Shown: positions 55,827 through 58,155 of the stretch, one piece after another | How the letters are laid out: each line of letters starts with the position of its first letter | Position numbering within the stretch: the stretch's first letter is position 1 | IMG/VR virus record: IMGVR_UViG_3300003690_000009 | Span: 1 to 58,155 of that record | From: a virus | DNA: 58,155 nt | Reading direction: 5' to 3' (one strand) | Made by a program: the position numbers and the translations under genes | Notes under the pieces: generated by a model | The model's input: the letters and a program-made list of their open reading frames with translations, nothing else | The model's database searches: none | Told to the model about the DNA's origin: nothing

Positions 55827-56008
55827 GCCGTGTCGTCTCCCGTCCCATGTCCGGCGACGATGGGCTGATGCGTGAAGAACCGCAACACAATGTTCACGAC
55901 CGCCAGTCCCTGCGCGATCATCTCCGGGTTCGGCTGATCCATGGCACTCGCCACGATCAACGTCGCAATGTTCACCCAGAACGTCTTACTTTTCCACCAT
56001 GGCTTCAT
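55823..56008 (-). CDS. Small membrane protein inserted between the terminase halves (61 aa)
   Basis: ATG at 56008, 9 nt after GGAG, overlapping the end of the ATPase gene by 23 nt. WWKSKTFWVNIATLIVASAM and GLAVVNIVLRFFTHQPI give one or two hydrophobic helices. The KSKTFW...RFFTHQPI pattern is a small phage membrane protein often annotated as holin-like. The stop overlaps the nuclease start, so three genes are translationally linked. Role unproven. Confidence 0.7.
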   Translation of the reverse strand: MKPWWKSKTFWVNIATLIVASAMDQPNPEMIAQGLAVVNIVLRFFTHQPIVAGHGTGDDTA

Positions 56009-56774
56009 ACGGGTCTTCTCCTTCAATGGGCATCCGACCGCCAGGGAGAAATTCTAGCACCAGCGGCGTCAATCCCTGGAGCGGCGTAAACGTGAGCATC
56101 AACATGCCGCCGCCGAAGTCGGAGGTCTGCGCCGTCCGCAGCAGACACTCGACGTAGATATCTTCCGGGGGCTCCTCGTCCAGCCAGATGCCGTGCTTGC
56201 GTGTGCCCTGGAATGCTTCGCGTCGTTGGTCGTAGCTCTTGAACCCCAATTCCGAGAGGACGGGGGCACCCCCCTCTCGCTCGATGTGCTTGACCCAGAC
56301 CGTCTCGATGGCATCGGTGACGCCCGGCTTGCGCGAGAAGTGCTCGATCAGATGGCGGGGAATAAACCCGCTGCCGATCTTGTTCATCGGTCCCATCAGT
56401 TCCAGTTGCCCGATGTCGCGCACCGTCTTGGAGGTGTCGCCCACCGTCCACCAGGAGACCGGCCCGTCAAACCGTCGCCCGGTCCACCAGTGCGGATACA
56501 ACCCGGTCAGATGCGCGGTGGTCTCAAACGCCCCCGCCTGCGTCTTCCCGATCCGGTTCGCCGCGATCATCAGCCGCTCCCGGTCAGGGGCGCCAAACCA
56601 CGCGATGTGTTTCGGGTAGAGCACCCGGCACATGCCAACGTGATCATCGCGCTTGCGCGATCGAGGACGACACTGGTCGGTGCAGTCGGGGAAATACGTG
56701 GAGAACTTCCCCCGCTCGCGCTCCAGCCGGAGGGTGCGAATCGCGTCGATCGTGGCGTGGGGGGTGATGGGCAT
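55986..56774 (-). CDS. terL: Terminase large subunit, ATPase half
   Basis: 262 residues with the packaging ATPase motifs: Walker A NRIGKT (73-78, within AANRIGKTQAG), Walker B IWLDEE (196-201) and motif III region MLMLTFTPLQG. It ends in PYEAMVEK, where the linker to the nuclease should continue. The motor is therefore made of two polypeptides that must associate. The ATG follows a basic stretch of the upstream DNA. Confidence 0.88.
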   Translation of the reverse strand: MPITPHATIDAIRTLRLERERGKFSTYFPDCTDQCRPRSRKRDDHVGMCRVLYPKHIAWFGAPDRERLMIAANRIGKTQAGAFETTAHLTGLYPHWWTGRRFDGPVSWWTVGDTSKTVRDIGQLELMGPMNKIGSGFIPRHLIEHFSRKPGVTDAIETVWVKHIEREGGAPVLSELGFKSYDQRREAFQGTRKHGIWLDEEPPEDIYVECLLRTAQTSDFGGGMLMLTFTPLQGLTPLVLEFLPGGRMPIEGEDPYEAMVEK

Positions 56775-56825
56775 CTCGTTTCGCGCGCGTGCGCTTCGCG
56801 CGACGTCGTTTGTCGCGACGACGCA

Positions 56826-57167
56826 TTACCAGGGCACGCCCGTACTCTCGGTCGGGTGGAGCTTGTTCTGCAACTGGGTGTCCAGATTCGCTTCGATTTC
56901 CGCGACGCGATCCGCACCCAATCGGTCGTGCAACCAACCCATCGCCTGCTCTTCGGTGACCTCACCCCACGGGGTGAACGGGTCCAGATCGCCAAGGGGT
57001 TCCAAAGACTCCGAACTGTAAATGCGCGCGTTCACCGTTTTCTCATTCGGCGGCTCGCCCGAGGTCGCACTCCCGACGACCTCCCAGTGCAACGTAACAA
57101 TCACTCGGTCGTGTCCCGAGTACTCGGTTAAATCTTGCATCTGTAAAATATGCCATGCGGCTGCCAT
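56826..57167 (-). CDS. Conserved phage protein of unknown function (113 aa)
   Basis: GGAGGGACGAG ribosome site. 113 residues: VIVTLHWEVVGSATSG, then FTPWGEVTEEQAMGWLHDRL, then VAEIEANLDTQLQNKL and a GVPW end. The order (beta strand with HW, helix with W, helix with IEA, PW end) matches a common small phage protein without assigned role. Confidence 0.66.
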   Translation of the reverse strand: MAAAWHILQMQDLTEYSGHDRVIVTLHWEVVGSATSGEPPNEKTVNARIYSSESLEPLGDLDPFTPWGEVTEEQAMGWLHDRLGADRVAEIEANLDTQLQNKLHPTESTGVPW

Positions 57168-57179
57168 CTCTCGTCCCTC

Positions 57180-57365
57180 CTACGCTGTCCACCACACCAC
57201 GAACACCATCACCACCCAGATCGGCATCATGATGACACACAATTCGCGGCCTGACAGCGGACGTGCTTCGTCACGATACGGATCATACGTCTCCGGGACA
57301 TCTCGCTGAATCACCATCGCCAGATGCCGCCACCACCACACGAGCAGCGGCACACCCCGCGCCAT
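57180..57365 (-). CDS. Small membrane protein (61 aa)
   Basis: Start at 57365, 1 nt after the previous stop; the longer frame overlaps the upstream gene. A hydrophobic N-terminal segment (GVPLLVWWWRHLAMVI) and a C-terminal transmembrane helix (LCVIMMPIWVVMVFVVWW) flank an acidic loop. Function unknown. Confidence 0.6.
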   Translation of the reverse strand: MARGVPLLVWWWRHLAMVIQRDVPETYDPYRDEARPLSGRELCVIMMPIWVVMVFVVWWTA

Positions 57366-57366
57366 C

Positions 57367-57822
57367 TCAATACCGGCTCCGACGTGTGGTCTTCGGTCGC
57401 GATCCCCGTCCCGTTCCGGCCGCAGGCGTACGTCGCGCGCGCGGGGTCTCCGTGATGGCGGTCTCGGAAATGTTGCCAATCTTTGCTCGGCCTGCTGCAC
57501 CAGCCAGCACCCCCACCGGTCCACCCGCCGCGCCAGCCACCGCGCCAGCCACAACGGCATCCCGTACCGACTTCATTTCGTCACGACTGAACACACCACG
57601 CTGACGCAGCTTCTCGTACGCTTCCCTTCGTGCTGCCGGAGCGCGCGTCCTCCCACGTTGGTCACGTTCAGTACGAGTCACCCCCCCGACCTTCGGACGC
57701 CGGGGGCTTTTCCGTGCCGTATCCAGGCGCACAGCGCGCGGATCGCGCGTCACCCCGCGTGCATCCCGCTCGGTACGAGTCACCGCCGCATTGGGGCGTG
57801 ACCGTGCTCTTTTCTGGGGCAT
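57367..57822 (-). CDS. Basic, arginine-rich protein with glycine/alanine helix (151 aa)
   Basis: GAGGAGT ribosome site. Repeated VTRTERDARG/VTRTERDQRG units near residues 14 and 48, then RQRGVFSRDEM (shared with the giant virion protein), an Ala/Gly hydrophobic segment (AVVAGAVAGAAGGPVGVLAG) and a basic C-terminus. It could bind DNA or membranes. No family recognised. Confidence 0.66.
   Translation of the reverse strand: MPQKRARSRPNAAVTRTERDARGVTRDPRAVRLDTARKSPRRPKVGGVTRTERDQRGRTRAPAARREAYEKLRQRGVFSRDEMKSVRDAVVAGAVAGAAGGPVGVLAGAAGRAKIGNISETAITETPRARRTPAAGTGRGSRPKTTRRSRY
57581..57606 (-). repeat. 26-bp segment shared with 28653-28678
   Basis: Encodes RQRGVFSRDEM; differs by one base from the copy in the giant virion gene. 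Confidence 0.85.
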
Positions 57823-57824
57823 GA

Positions 57825-58082
57825 TTACTCCTCACTCTTGGCGGCAATCAGATTCTGCAAACTCACAATCGCGTCAATGCATTTCCGGGTCGCGGCTTCC
57901 ACCTCGTCATCGTTCAACAGGTCGCGCGCCAGCCCGGTTTCCGCCACCCCCAGGATGGATTTGACCATGTAGACCGCCGCATCCTGCTTGTATTTGCCCT
58001 TCCGCGAGATGAACCGCTCCACCCAGCTGATCGCTTCGGTGATCATCGGGAGCAGCCGTAAGCCGATCGCCAGAAATCCCAT
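57825..58082 (-). CDS. Small conserved phage protein (85 aa)
   Basis: MGFLAIGLRLLPMITEAISW, VERFISRKGKYKQDAAVYMV, KSILGVAETGLARDLLNDDE is a pattern found in many phages near packaging genes; role unknown. The hydrophobic N-terminus could be peripheral to the membrane. ATG follows the upstream stop directly (TAGATG). Confidence 0.7.
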   Translation of the reverse strand: MGFLAIGLRLLPMITEAISWVERFISRKGKYKQDAAVYMVKSILGVAETGLARDLLNDDEVEAATRKCIDAIVSLQNLIAAKSEE

Positions 58083-58155
58083 CTACACGTCCTCCTGCGC
58101 GTCGGCGTAGGCGTGTATCTCGTCCAGCGTCATCGCCTCCACCCAGATCGGCGTC
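58083..58155 (-). CDS. Conserved small phage protein, C-terminal part (continues from position 211)
   Basis: Open from the window edge to TAG at 58083. In the frame that joins the gene at 1-211 after collapsing the shared 8 bases it reads IWVEAMTLDEIHAYADAQ and stops. It completes the 91-residue product. Confidence 0.65.
   Translation of the reverse strand, partial: TPIWVEAMTLDEIHAYADAQEDV

Noticed and set aside
56644-56937. Minus-strand frame starting with an arginine-rich stretch before the terminase ATPase gene
   Set aside because: It starts at a TAATG junction but runs mostly out of frame over the well-supported terminase gene; at best a short leader.

Overview
The window looks like the complete genome of a tailed phage of the P22-like (podovirus) structural lineage, about 58 kb and GC-rich. 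The evidence is one minus-strand structural operon in canonical order: small terminase, large terminase, P22-type portal, scaffold, P22-type coat, gp4-like and gp10-like tail factors, beta-helix tail spike, internal/ejection proteins, a 4682-residue polyvalent virion protein, fibres and a lysis cassette. The last 8 bases of the window repeat the first 8. Collapsing that overlap joins two partial reading frames at the window edges into one 91-residue gene of a recognisable phage family, so the sequence is probably a linearised circle. No integrase, tRNA, DNA polymerase or RNA polymerase is visible. The host cannot be inferred.

Layout. (1) 1-1985, minus: end of a small conserved gene, a 2-oxoglutarate/Fe(II) oxygenase, a repeat-rich gap and the small terminase. 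(2) 2030-2090: a divergent control region. (3) 2664-11510, plus: an early accessory operon of small genes with a SprT-like protease and a SNF2-type helicase. (4) 11507-21700, minus: coiled-coil, hydrolase-like and small membrane proteins, a VRR-type nuclease, DnaB helicase, three intergenic repeat arrays, a winged-helix protein, an IS110-C-terminal-like protein, a replisome-organiser-like protein, a P-loop kinase, SSB, a coiled-coil protein, a PD-(D/E)XK exonuclease, an ERF annealing protein and a Cro/C1-type regulator. (5) 21781-58155, minus: lysis, fibres, giant virion protein, tail, head and packaging genes.

The most striking observation is in the early operon. Ten of its intergenic gaps carry a pseudoknotted RNA whose helices P1, P2, P4 and the T1 loop-to-junction pairing covary between copies. 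The invariant residues (GA before T1, AA after P1, the U-NNN-MAG loop) match the twister self-cleaving ribozyme in its P5 circular permutation. The operon's mRNA would be cut after most genes, leaving upstream messages capped at their 3' end by the P1 hairpin. I know of no described phage operon punctuated this way.

Other unusual features: the large terminase is split into ATPase and nuclease genes by a small membrane-protein gene; a 45-bp perfect repeat is shared in the same reading frame by an early gene and the giant virion gene; alternating 18-19 nt motifs (about 37-nt period) fill three gaps in the replication module; palindromic TTCCsGGAA decamer arrays occur at three places; two adjacent fibre-module proteins have Sec-type signal peptides; and a natural-looking 76-codon frame lies inside the giant gene where its own frame looks like out-of-frame translation.
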